In this document: positions 34,401-48,200 of the stretch, one piece after another
Layout of the letters: every line of letters starts with the position of its first letter
How positions within the stretch are numbered: the stretch's first letter is position 1
Assembly: GCF_029227915.1 (NCBI RefSeq)
Contig: NC_079875.1
Location: 18,779,001-18,843,000, forward strand
Source of the DNA: Hydractinia symbiolongicarpus
Taxonomy: Eukaryota; Cnidaria; Hydrozoa; Anthoathecata; Hydractiniidae
Direction: 5' to 3'
Length of the DNA stretch: 64,000 bases
The notes under the pieces: generated by a model
Told to the model about the DNA's origin: nothing
Database searches by the model: none
What the model saw: the letters and a program-made list of their open reading frames with translations, nothing else
Translations under genes and position numbers: made by a program

Positions 34401-37400
34401 AGAAATAAAGAAGGAAAACGAATAAAGTCTGATGTAAACTATCTGAAAAGTATTATTATGCATATACTTATACAGTAGTCTCATATCATGCATAATGTTT
34501 ACAAAAAATATGCTCAACTCATTTTGCACATATTTTCTCGAAGGTGTGAAGGATATAACACCTCTGAAAAGGCTTTTTCCAGAAAAAAGGGATGTTTCAA
34601 ATATTTTCATGGAATATAAAATATGTCATTCGAAAGAGAGTTTTTTTTTCTATATGTCATGAATTTTTTGCAAAAAACCTAAAAAAAAATTTGTTTCCTT
34701 TACAGTAACCTTATTTAGGCCTTGTACATACAAATGGATTTTATTATAGGTCATACAACTATTTTAAAAATAGTTTGTCATTTATTTTTTACTAGGAACC
34801 AGTGCCAACCAAACGTTTTATTTGAGGCTCCTATAGAAAGATTTATACCAGAAAGGTTTGAGAATATTAAGGTGAACGAAAATGAATTGTTTCGTTTGAA
34901 TATTGGACATCACTTGTCAGCGCAAATGATTGTTAGTGTATTTTTTACTTTCAAATGCTTTACCTAGAAAACGTTGCAGAGAGAAATCAGAAAGTGTCAA
35001 GCATTGATAATATGGACAGATGGTGATCGAGAAGGAGAAAACATTGGCTTCGAAGTTATAGAAGTTTGTAAAGAAGGTTTGTAAAGTTTAACCATCTTTA
35101 TTCATAAATGCTCTTCCAATACCTTTATCCTATGCATTTTTATTCATTTTACTTCCAGCCAAAGCATCAGTTCGTGTATACAGAGCAAAATTTTCAGAAA
35201 TCACTCCAAGGTAAGCCTTGATTGACGATTTTATTCGGAATAAATCTTGGCTTAAGTTACATTGTCCTTTCTAACATCAGTTGGACAGGGTATATTAATG
35301 ACCTTCTAATGTGATGCAGACTGTCTTAATTTTTAACTCAAATTTCTCTGCATCAAGTCTGTCCTGTCTTTACCGGCCTACCTCTGGGCTTTGTCCCAGG
35401 AACTACGAAGTCTCTACACTTTCCTACCCAATTATTCTCCTCCAAATAATTTCAGGTGTTTCAACTTTATTTTCTTATCTGCATAACATCCTTAATACTA
35501 CAAATACTTTTAGCTTGCTTCTTAGCTCATCTCAACTTTTTCTGTCTCGCATACTTGTGTTATATATCTACATACCCATTCGCATATCATTTCTTTATAA
35601 ACGGTTGAGACTTCCTGCTTCATTGCCAATGTCTTGTTATCATATAATATAACATTGTCCTCAATGGACAAAAATCTACTAGTCAACAAAGGATAGTAAC
35701 TCAAAACTTTTCCCAGCAGAATCTATACTGCAAGTATCAGGTTTTAACCTTCCAACAATACCACTTAACTTCTTATGTACCCAATGCTTTCAATAAATTA
35801 AGCAACTACCAACCCCTTTCTTGCAAATTCCAATGGCCACATTCCCACTACAAGGTCACCCTTTCTCTTCTGGTCCTTTTTACCACTTCTGAAACGTTTT
35901 AACTAAATCTTCCATCAACTCCGCTACCAGAACCAAATAATCTCCATGCAATAACTACCTTGGACACCCTGTTCTGAATTCCATTGACAGTGCTTGAATC
36001 CTTAATCCTGACACAAATTCTAGCGTTACTGTACATAGATCATACCCATCTTAACTAGCTGTTCATTAAAACATAATTTTCCCACAAGCCCACCAAATAA
36101 CACGATATTAAACTATATCAAAGATCTCTTCAAATCTAAAAAGAAGAATATGGATTCTTTTTCTTCCTCAAATATTTTTCCTTAAGCTATTAAGTAAAAA
36201 TCTGTCGTGCCATGCCCTGGAACAAAACCAAATTAAGCTAAGTGATGCATTCTAAACTGTTATAAGAGCATGGGTTAGCTTTTAAGGGGATATTGTTTGC
36301 TACGACCTGACTTTCACTCTCTGAGTATTCATTTAATGATAAAGTAGTGCTCTCTGCAATTTTTGGCAATGGTTGTAGTATTTCACTTCCTTTGTGCAAA
36401 TTTATATTTGATATTCTTGCCTGCAACTGTCCTGTCTTCTCTCCATCTAGCTTACTTCCTCACGTTGTTCTCAAAATTTTTTGGCAACTAACTTTTTCCT
36501 CACCACACCTGTCTTCTTTTCTCTCTTACAAAATAAGTAAACGCCAGGAAATACCCCTGTTGATACGGACGTATTTGGAGCATCTATGGATCAAGTGACA
36601 TAAGACCTTTTGTAATTTTTGGAAATCTCTCTATTGAGGTATTTCCAATGCCCATCACAATCTGCCATTCTTTTTCTTTGTGTTTTAGAAAAACTATTAA
36701 TTCTTCTGTAACATTGCATATTAAAACCATGTACACCATCTGCTTTTTCTGGAAGAGATTAGTAGCTGTATTTCAGATTTTGTGAGATTTTTTATCTAAT
36801 GTTTAAAACCTTTTGACATTTCAAAAGACTGTTTTTTGAAAAGCGCTATTTTTCCATCACTGATACAACATGTAAACTCTGAATACGTTCTAAAACAAAA
36901 ACGACATCATTAAATGTAATTCCAATTACTTGAAAGTAAAAATTACAAAAATGTTTTGAAACAACAGTATTTGAAAACATTTACTTAAAAACATTTTCAT
37001 AAATAACACATAAGATAAAAAAATAGTACCTGACTCCACGTCCTGATTATTATTAGATTCAAAATTTGCCGTTGTTAAAGATTTAATTGTAGACTGTGAA
37101 GAAAAAAAATTACCTCTGTATTTAGTATCGTCCTTTTCAAAAAAAAACAGAAAGACCCAACAGCATTCTATCACAAATTCTGAAATAAGACGGAACTGTT
37201 CATCAATTTGACTTAAGTTAAGAACATTTAATGACTTCTTTAAGTTGAGTGTACTTATAAATGTGTAGTCAAAAAAAGAGAGGTCGTGTATTGGTTACCA
37301 TTCATCTGTTTATCAACTTGTTGTAAATTAATATGTTACGCCATACTTCCCAATGAACTTAGAATTTTTTTCATGAATTGTGCATGATTGATATAATTAG

Positions 37401-39203
37401 GATCACAATATTTGATAAGTTCTTCATTCAAGTTCCTTTATATAAGTGATACTTACCTACAAACTTTGGTGCGTGTACTTTATGAGGTATTTTATAGTGA
37501 GGGGTCTTACCTGTACTTTGACTGGCAAGCAGGAAATAGCACGTAGAGGAAAATAGAAGCCTGCAAATTCCTGCATCGTAGCTAAAAAGCGTGTAATAAA
37601 GAACCCCACGTAAAAGAAGAACACCAATTGATACCAGACTTTCCGCAGGGTCTACGCTCAAATGCAAAGACCAGGTGGGCTGATATTAAGAATTGCTACG
37701 AGCTTTCTAGCAGCTTTAATCAAAACATCTGGTAAAAAGTGTTTATCTTATTTCAGAACTCGTTTTGGAAGAGCATCGTCTCTGTTAATGAGTCCACGCA
37801 GCTTGTCTCTTTTTTGTTTGAAAGGCTGAAAAAGAAAGCTTTCTAGCGCTACTTCTATTATTCTTATTGCAGAAAGGTATAGCACAAGACGACATTTATC
37901 ACCAAATTATACTTAGTTGTAATAATTTACTATTCTTTTTTTTGCTCTGAGTTTTATTTGATGGGTTTCGCATGGGGCATTTTTTGCAATCTTGGAGATG
38001 ACATCAAACAGGGTTTAACCCGAAAAAAAATTTCCACAAAATTGCAGCTTTTGACAAAAAAGCATGTTTTAAACACAAGGAAATGTGGCTTTATATTTGC
38101 TTTTTTATTTTGAATTTTACTTAATAAATGTTAAATTACTAATTCTCAACATATTATAAAAGTGGGACTTAAGTTTTAAAATAAAAGATAAATTATTACC
38201 AGCCTTTTTCCCTGTATCACCCCACCTCTTTTACATAAAAAATCTGATGAACTTCAGACACAGCCTGATTTCTTAAGTTTACAGGGCATTCCTTATGATG
38301 TTTCTGTCGTGAAAAATTGTATGAAAAACATAATGGTTACAAAAGAGTTAATGAACTGAAAAATTTGTATATTATTGTCCTAGGGCTGTAACTCTTGCAT
38401 GTCAAAACTTGGTTTCACCTGATGAAAACATATCAAATGCTGTTGAAGTAAGAAGAGAGTTGGATCTTAGAATAGGTTAGCGTATTCAAAAATTTCTGTG
38501 TACACAACATATCAAGTTTCTTAAATAAAAGTATTAAATATTTAGGTGCTGCTTTCACCAGATTACAGACTCTCCGTTTAACAAAAAGATTTCCAAACGT
38601 TCTTTCTAAAAAACTTATCAGTTATGGTAGGTGGATATTTTTTGAACGAATTTAATGACTTCATATGTAGTGCGGAAATCTCACAAAACCTTTATGATCA
38701 GTTGTGAGTAATTTATAAATAGCTGTTGTTTTTTATTAATGTATGTAATGCATCACTTTTAGTTTCTCTATTTATTCCCTAAGCAGATCTTGAATGAAGC
38801 TTTACAAAATTGAGAATACCATGTAGTGAGTTAATTTTGGGTAGTGACAAAGGATTTTGAGATCATAAAATAGTGGATCTTTGTTGACTGTAAATCAACA
38901 AGCCTATTAAAATCTGTTGAATTATAATGGGCAACATACCTGTTTCAATTTGCTTTGCTTTGTAATTTTTACCTTTAGTTCCATCCCTCTTGTTAAGAAA
39001 GAACACATTACTAGCGTTTTCATAGTTTGGAGAAACCTAGATTGCTAAGTTTTCTTCCTTTATACATTAGCTGAAGATAAACATCCTTTTTTAGCAACTA
39101 AATAATAGGTTTTGTTTTTTAATTTGATTTTGTTTTGTTACTTTTGTTCTTGTTTTGTTAAGGAAGCTGCCAATTTCCAACCCTTGGATTTGTTGTTGAG
39201 CGG
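31403..39203 (+). CDS. TOP3A: TOP3A exons 1-9: TOPRIM domain and start of the gate
   Basis: Exons 31403-31507, 32200-32259, 33525-33598, 34796-34871, 34968-35076, 35159-35210, 38384-38475, 38546-38626 and 39163-39203. The start [19 protein letters not shown] is 8 nt short of any long presequence, so a mitochondrial leader, if present, would come from an upstream exon. Exon 3 has MTSVSGHL, exon 5 TDGDREGEN, exon 6 [12 protein letters not shown], exon 7 [11 protein letters not shown], exon 8 [12 protein letters not shown] and SKKLISYG, and exon 9 [13 protein letters not shown]. Phases join throughout. The long intron 35211-38383 holds a dead antisense LINE; the others hold repeat R1, a CTTA microsatellite and AT-rich sequence. 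Confidence 0.95.
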
Positions 39204-42200
39204 GTAGGCGACAGTATAGTTTTTACCTTTGTTTAAAGTGTCGTTTCGAAATTATCTTTTGCCGATGTCAATAGTTTCTACACTTTATTTGTGTCAGAAA
39301 ATTATTAGAAACAAGAATGTATTGCATTTTATGCCTAAATGTACTTGTTGCATATTGCATGTCACATGTCATCAATGACCAATCATAGACAGGTTTTTCC
39401 AGAAATTTGTAAAGCTGTTTTGTTCACTGTAGCCTAAAGCGCTGATCACATGTTTTCGACAAACCGCTAAGGATATTTTAGGGTTATAAAAAATTCATTA
39501 TGTCATCAGTCTGTCCACGTACAAAAAGGTTTTCTTCAAAAATTTGTTAACCTGTTATGTATCTATTATGTACAGCTTAAAACACTGATGCATTGCATCT
39601 TATGCATCATGCCATAGCGTTAGAAAACCTAAAAATAAGACAATTTTTCCGATAAAACAAAATAAGCACATTCAACTTGCCTCAGACAGAAAACACGTCA
39701 TTTTAATTTTGATAAATGGCACCAGCGTTACATGTACAAATTTTTTTTAGAAATGTGTTAAACTTTTGTGTAATTATAGGATCATTTGTTTTTAACAAAT
39801 GTTTGAGGAGATATAAGGGTTCCAAAATTTCGCTGACTTTAGTGCAAACACTAACCAATAAATTCTTTTAGCCGTTCTCTTTTTTCTGCAGAGCTTGAAA
39901 CGCCGATCAAGGAAATGTGGGATTGTGTACTTTATGAAGGGTTAAAGAGATATTTGGATTTAAAGATTTTTTTTGATGATTCAGTCTATTCTTAAACCGG
40001 TGGGCTGTCCCAGCTTTCGTAAATTGGTCCTAAGTGGACCCTAGTTACCCACACATGAGATGACGTCAGTTATTTCAACTCGTTTCCAAGTTATTTGGCA
40101 TGAAACACAAAAGTAGAATGTCATGACTTCACTTGTTTTGACGTCAAGGTTTTGTAAATTACAGAACAACTTTAAACAGGATGTTTTTAGACCTTGTTAA
40201 AGAAAATTGTGAAAAATATAATCCACTTCGCAAAAGGTCACTTACACGAGCACAGTTGGAGTAATAAAGAGATTCCGAGGTACAAGTTGAACTTATCTGA
40301 AAGATATGCATGAGAAATATACAATGGCGTATCCACTTTTTGTTAAAAGTTCATGTAACCTCAGATATTGCTTCTTAGATATTTATTTTTCTTCCGCTTA
40401 TTATTAATAACTGTTGATTTGGCCTTCTTTTTAGTTAAGAATATTTTAACTAGCTTCATTTTTTTAGCAGATAGAAATGGATGAACCTAGAACAAAAAGC
40501 AACTGCTTTTAGAAATTTTGAATTAGCTGCTGATTGCGCTGGGTTCGTCCATTTCTATCTACTCTTGTTTTGTGGTGCACGTTAATGATAATAATAATAA
40601 TACATGTTTCGTCGTAACACCGTTTAGACACAAAAATGTGAGGCAACCAGTTTCGAATTTAGCTTTTAAAAGCATACATGGAACATTAATGTTGTTAATG
40701 CTGCAACTTTTATGCTCATCTGGTGTAATACACAGATACTTAAACAAAAGACGGAAAGGCATTTTGAACAATGCCACACGACATTGACAAAGAGCATATT
40801 TGAACTACAGGGAATTGCTTTGTTGCTAATAAAGTAAGCGCGAAGCCACAGACAATTACACATTGTTATTGTTGTTGTGTAAAAATTGTTTTATTTGCGA
40901 CCCCTTTGATGAAATCAACAAAATCTGCAAGGTTAAACAACTCTTATATGCTAACTAGTAGATAGGCTGGTGGAATATTGGGCCATTCGCCATTGCAAAT
41001 GCGTGATTCACACAATCATAAATGCACAACAAAGTCGACCATGCGCTTGCTGGGTACATGTCATCACCCAAAATTTAATCAAAGAGGGAGAACATATGTA
41101 GCTGAATTTCCATCATAGTGTTTTTTATATAACAAAGTTCTCACTATGATAAAACGATCAAATTTTCTGTGTTGTTTGCTACGAATTAAACTTACTCAAA
41201 TCAGGCTTCTTTGCAACACCCAGCCACTTCTTGATGTTGTTTACAAAGACAGCTTAGCCTTGTTTTTGCCTTCCTTTTTGATAGTGCTCCATTGTTCAAG
41301 CAGTTTGTCGCTTTCTTATGTAGAAAGTATAGCCTGTACATTTTGCTGCCAGAATTTCCTTTTTTACGTGTAACATTATTTATCTCCATAGCTCTTTAAC
41401 TATCTTTAAGTCTCACTTTGGGCACTCTGCCCCGTTTGAAGAATTGGCACAAATTGTGAACTAAACCTCGAGACACATTATAATAAATGGAAGAGCACGT
41501 GATAAACATTAATTATCATAATTAGTGGCCATAAGGCAAAGAGATATCCCTACGATTTCTTGTTTTTATTTTATTTTGCCTCTGATTTATTGATCTCCAA
41601 AAGCAATTAAGCAAACTCAGCCTCAGTGCTCATAAAAGGCAAGGCCGTCTGTTTACCTACGACAGAAAACGATTATTTTGCGACGGCCCGCTTCTTGGCC
41701 GGGAATAAGTGATCAAGGAAATCGTTAAATTTGGCGACTGGAAAAAACAAATAAGAAACTGAGGAATTAAAGTATCATTATTTCCAGTTCTATTAACTTT
41801 TAGATCTTCAAATTTTCAGGATAGTCATAGTCGTCTTAGACTTCAAAATAACTCATGTTAATTTTTTAATAAGGGTGGTTACGCGCCTTAAATTAATGTT
41901 ATTGACGTTGTGACGTTTAATTTTTCCATTAACGTGTAAGACGTAATTTTTTTGTGATTTTAAAGAAAAATGAACATATCCACTTTGGATTAGACTAGTC
42001 AATAAAGTCTGTGGAAAAATCAACAAGATGCATGGGCTGCATGATCTTGCATGTCAATGTCAATTACACATCACTGTAACAAAATATTTTAAATAATATT
42101 AACAGGGTCATTTCATAAAACCTAAAAATTGATTTACTGCTGTTCCTGGTGTGAGGGATATGATGCATGGCTATGATACTTACTGATATTTTATATTTAT

Positions 42201-45200
42201 GTATTAGACACTTGCATGTGAAATTTTTAGGTCCCATACCTCTGAGAGCCTTTAGACATTTTTCGTAAGCACCGCTTAAAAATTCTTATGAAATCCTTAT
42301 AATGGAGGAATTCATTAGGATTATTCTTAGAACTTCACAACACAACTTTATTTCGTTGAGAGGAATCATTTCGCAAAAAAAGTTCTAAATTAATCAATAT
42401 ATCATTTTGCGTTAATTGAGCAACCGTCGAACCGGTTTTACAAATGAATAATATAGAAGCCGTCAAATTCAATATTTTTACTCAAGGCATAATAGCTCAG
42501 TTGAGAATTTATTGTTCTACTTGGAATTTTACTCATCTTTATTGCTTTATTTTCTTTTTGGTACTTTTTTAATTCCTCCTTATATTCTGGTTTGCAACCG
42601 TAAAAAACTTTAAGCCGTTCATGCAATGTGATGTTACAAAGGAAATATGTACAAACCAATGTAGCCAGGGTGGCCACTCGTCCTTGAAAACCTTGAATGT
42701 TCTTGAATGTTCTTGAATTTTATTTGGTCTTGAATTGTTCTTGAAATAGTATGTTTTCCACCCTTGGTTCTTGAATGTTCTTGAGTTTTTACAATTCTAT
42801 GAAAAATCTTTTTAGAATAGTAAAAAAATGTCTAGTAAAAAAAGTACCAGAATGCATGGAAAAAGTATTTTTAATGAAAGTTGGTTGAGCGATGAACAGT
42901 TTAAAATATGGTTGAAAAGGGGACCAGATAAACACAAAGCATTGTGTAGACTTTGTAACACAGTGATAGACATAACTATAATGGGAAAAAGTGCTTTAGC
43001 ATCGCATTCTAAGGGCAACAAGCATCAAGTGAATGTGAAAAACTATAGTCCAGTTTCTGGTCTGTTCTTCAAAAGTAACCCTCCAAAGCCATCATCAAGC
43101 AAAGACGCCTCCCCCGCCACTAACAATATTGATTTAATGATGAGTACATTAGCAGTTTCCCATGCTGAAATTCGTTGGGCTCTGAAAGTACTAACATCAC
43201 ATCATTCATTTCGTTCTTGCTTGAATTTGAACCAGCTATTTTGTGTGATGTTCCCTGACAGTGACATAGCAAAGTCATTCCAGTTATCAAAAACGAAATG
43301 TGCGTACTACATCGTACATGGATTAGCCCCATATTTCATGGAAATCTTGCTCCAAGAAATTAAAAATTCGCCAACCTATTCCACACTTTTTGACGAAAGT
43401 TTGAATCATTATAAACAGGAAGAACAAATGGACGTTCAGATTCGTTTCTGGAATGAAAATCTCTATGAAGTCCAGACACGTTACCTAACCTCAAGGTTTT
43501 TCAGGCGCCCAAATGCAGATAACATCTTGCACGAGATTCTTCAAGCAACTGATGCGTTACCCCAGAAATCAATGGTCATGCTTTCCATGGACGGACCAAA
43601 CACTAATTGGAAAGTTTATGAAAATTTAAAATCGCATCGTACTGAGAAAGAATATCCCCAAATTATTGATGTTGGTTCGTGTGGATTACACGTGGTGCAC
43701 GGAGCCTTTCAGACTGGCGTAAAAGCAACTGGCTGGAAATTGGAAAAGGTTTTAAAGGCCATGTGGAAGCTGTTCAATGATTCCCCAGCTCGAAGAGATC
43801 TATATATTCAGTTAAGCAAATCAGATGTTTTTCCAATAATGTTTTGCCAGACACGCTGGGTTGAGGATGAACCTGTTGCCATCCGAGCAAAGGAAGTTTG
43901 GGAAAATGTTGTGAATGTCATAAAGCATTATCAAACCTTATGCAAATCAAAACAACCAAGCAAAAACAGTTCGTATGACACCTTGGTCACCCACCACACT
44001 GACATGTTTATGCAAGTAAAGTTACAATTCTTTGTTGATGTAGCCAGCATGATGTCTTCGTATCTGAAGCAATTCCAGACGGATAATCCAATGATGCCAT
44101 TTGTTTCGGAAATATTAGAAAATATTATCCGTCGGTTAATGAAGATTTTCATTCGGAAAACCGTTATTGATGAAGCTGATTCAGCTTATTCTTTAATTAA
44201 AATTGATTTGCAGAAACGAGAGAATCATTTACCACCGGAATTAGTCAAGTTACCAACTGCCACCAAAACCTTGCTTTCGTCCCTTCAAGCCAGTTTGACA
44301 AAGAAGTTGAAGTTTAAAGGAGAATGTGCTGCACTTATTAAAGGTATTATTGAAAAGCTACAAGAACGATCGCCATTGAAACACCTTTTTGTTCGATCTT
44401 TGTCTAGTCTTGTTCCAAAGAATATGATTGAAAGTAAAAACTGTCTACTTAAGTTTGAAAAGGTCGTGGACAAGTTTTACACAACAAATCACATCAATTC
44501 AAAAGAAGCAGATAATGCCAAGTTGCAGTTGGAGGAGTTCATCTCACGCACAGCTAAGACTCATAAAGATAAGTTTCTTGGCTTTAGCCTTTCTGATAAT
44601 CGTTTGGATCATTTTTACCGCGAGTATTTAAACGGTTCTGATAAATACAAAGATTTATGGAAAGTCATGGTGATGGTCTTCACTATTTCACATGGACAAA
44701 GCCAGATCGAGAGAGGATTCAGCATCAACAAAGAAGTCACTATCGAAAATCTTAAAAACAAGTCACTATGTGCTCAGCGGTTGGTATATGATGCCTTAAA
44801 GTGTTGCAAGAAAGATGTGCATGATATTGAAATCACTGCCAAAATGGTTACATCATGTAAAACAGCCCGTTCTAGGTATGTATTTGCCCTTGAAGAAGTA
44901 AAAAAATCAAAAGAAAATGAAGCAGCGAATAACAAGAGAAAGATAATAGCATATGAGATTGATAGTGTGAAACGCAAACGAATGGAGGTAGATACATGTA
45001 TTCGATCATTGAACAAAGATATGAACAACTGTCTTGATGAGGGCGAGGTTAGCCATGACATTGCTATGTTTCTGAAAGCAAATGCATTCAGAAAAGCCAT
45101 TACAGAGAAAAAAGTGACAATGGTGGATTTAGATGAGGCTATTAAAAAACTGGAGGAAGATCTCAAAAACTAATAACCTCTATAATACTCGTAGTTTGTT

Positions 45201-48200
45201 GACATTAGTTTATTTCAAGATATATGGATTATTTATTAGCTTCATATTAGCGTCATTTTGTCTGGTTCATTTTCTAATTTGAAGATCTTCTTATACAATA
45301 CAATATATGTTCTATTTTTAATTGAGAATTAAAGTTTTATAAAACACAAGAAATAGAATCCTTTGGACCGTTTCCATAATACTGGATAAATAGATTTTAG
45401 AAACAAGAAGAGAAGAACACTATTTATTGAACTTTGTTATTTTTGTGACTTTTATATTCTGTTATTTTTAGTTTTACACTTTTGTTACTATATAATTCTA
45501 GCTTTCTGATAAGTATTTATAAACTTGTACACAAAGTAGCTATGTACTCCTAAAAGAATGATTTCTGGAACGATATCAACTTTATTATCAAGGTTTCTAC
45601 ATGTCTACACTCTTTTATTTTGTTCAAATTATCACAGATTATGCTATATTGATGTATAAAGTCAGTGAATTGATCAAGATATTAGCTTTTGTTGAAGTTG
45701 TTAAAAATTATTTTTGTCCTTGAAAACCAATATTTTGTTCTTGAATTGTTCTTGATTAGTTCTTGGATTTTTTTTTAATTTTGAGTGGCCACCCTGGTAG
45801 CTTTTGTTCAATAAGGATGGCGACCATCAATGTAATTATGGATGTAGGTCAATGTAATTATGGTTGTAGACGAAATCATGAACATAAAAAATGAAATATT
45901 TAAAAAATTTAATGCTATGATTTTCTCCCCCTGGTTCTCCTTTAGGACAACCATTTAAAACATACTTAACCAGGATACAGAGGAAATCTCAAATGCAATA
46001 CATTTATTATTTCTCCAGTTAATCTATGTCCATCTTTAAATATGTCCCATTAATTTTTCTTCCGTTGTGGCACAATATCCCATCATGAGACTGACGACAA
46101 TACTTCAATTTAGAAGCCACTTCATCATACTTTTAAGGTTGATGCCTAACTGACGTCTCCTCTTTCCGCGCAGGTAAATAGGTACTACCTGGGACCAAAT
46201 TTACGGCGTTTACCCAAAGGTGACCAAAGGGTTGATTGATTAAAAATATCATATAAAGCCAAAAACACACAATCTCATTCATTTGTTAATCAACGTTCCA
46301 AACTCTTACAAAATAGTCTTAATGGATTAACATATTTGCACACAACTCCAAACTTGTAACCATTCCAGTAGTTTCGCATTAATAACTGCACATGTTCAAC
46401 TCTAGTGCATGGCGTTTGTTTTTGCCATATTTATTGTGTCAGTGCTGAATTTAAATTGTTTAATTTTAGTATAATCAAGTGGAAAATTTCATTGTGGAAG
46501 TATTTTACAAAGTAAAAGGTAGAAAGAGCTTTCATTTCTTTGACATTTTTTTTTGCCATCGATCTTATTTGCATGGCACTTTTTTCTAATTTATTGTGTG
46601 AAAACTTATCCTCCATAGATAAATTTATGCTGAGTAAGTTGCCATGCACTTTGTTATAAAAAGGTGAATAATAATAACCATATAAGCACTTTTTGCTTCA
46701 GACTATAGTTGTATGCCAAGAAAACGACGAGAAGTCCATTAAATTTTGACCACTTCACTGTGAGATTTGTTGACCTCTACATTTCTTGTAAAAGATTTTT
46801 GAAATAGCATCATTTTAACCATGAGGATCAGCTAGTTAGATAACTGATCAACTTTTTTTTTTACTTTTTCTGTCTTTGATTTCTACTCAAATTGCATTTT
46901 GTATGTAAACAGTAAAATGGAGAATTAAATCACAAGACAGAAATTTTTAAAATTAGTGACCTTGTCAAAACTAATTGCCACACATTTTTTTAAGTCACTC
47001 ACACGAAACAACAATGTGTTACAGAGTTTTCTTGGAAAAGGTAAGACATTTGTTTTGATTTGACAAGTATGGTAAATCAATTCAATGGGTTTTAATTTTC
47101 GCAAATATGAAAATATTTTAGTGGATATTTAAAAATACTTGATTTACAGGGACAAAAATGACTAGTTTAGGTGACTTTCTTTTAAAAAAAATTGGGAAAG
47201 AAATTGCTTTTTTTTTTTACTCTTTAGTAGATTTTTTAGTAATGGCTTTTTGTGATTTTTTTTTTTGTATTATTTTTTTGGTGAATAGCATCTGGAAGAA
47301 TATTTGGCGGGTACCCAATTTTGTGACTTCGGCCCAAATCAGCACAAAAATTATTAATCATGAAAATTTTTCTCTGATATGCACAAGAAATTTATACCGT
47401 TCGCTAAAATGCCTTAACAAGCTTTATGAAACACAGTATAATTTCTGACATTGTGTAACCAAAATAGCAGATATAAAGGTAAACAAGTAACATTGCCGGA
47501 GAATCTCCAAATGCATGCATTACTCAAAATTTCATTTACAATAAATTTTATTTCTCAAAACTGCGTTTTCAAAGCCATTTTAACTGTTCTAATCACGTTT
47601 AATCATTTACTATTACAAATTAGGTTGTTAAAAAATATTAGAATCATTTGTATATCAGAACTTGATACAAACACCAAGAAGATGTATCAGATGTGATTGC
47701 TTCGAATATTAGTTCTTTTACAAAACATCGCATTTAGTAAATCAATTTCATCTAGAAATGTTGATAATTTTAAATCCAGGTTTGGTGGGCGTGCATTTAT
47801 ATACAAATGCGAACATCAAACATCAAACACAACAATCAATAACAAATAAATTTGTGTCATCCTGAATAATTTGCTTTAAAAAGAAGAAGTTCTATAGTGG
47901 GTTTTAAATATCTTTTCTCGTTATCTTTGAAAACTGAACTGCATGTGATATTTAAAGGTATTTACACAAAATCGCCTTTAGAAAATAGTCCTGTTTCCAC
48001 ATTTTTCAGGCAAACAATTGCTTATAGCTATCAGTTAATGAATACTATATAAACCGTTTTATCTGTCTGTAGTGAGAAGTGTCACCCTCGGTCAGTGTAT
48101 CAGCCTCAGGGAATATTTCTTAGTACAGATTAATGATCATTAATTATTGTTTTTTTTTAATGAAACTTTTTAACATCTTTTTTTTTCTGCAGAGGTCGAG

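Larger units (their letters stand above)
39204..42665. other. TOP3A intron sequence 5' of the hAT element
   Basis: Should contain, or flank with 45797-46994, one missing TOP3A exon of about 49 nt. It contains a 19-bp inverted repeat with one mismatch, AGATAGAAATGGATGAACC at 40469-40487 against 40542-40560. It also contains the first copy of repeat R4 (41875-41995). No gene recognised. Confidence 0.5.

Noticed and set aside
36238-36760. Continuation of the antisense LINE beyond 36236
   Set aside because: Translations in all minus frames stop matching the LINE; probably another repeat.
39892-39940. A 49-nt ag...gt segment as the missing TOP3A exon
   Set aside because: Length and phase fit, but the translation ([16 protein letters not shown]) does not resemble the expected FVPExF segment.
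43120-45166. Minus-strand ORFs opposite the hAT-like transposase
   Set aside because: Shadow frames of the 781-aa coding sequence.
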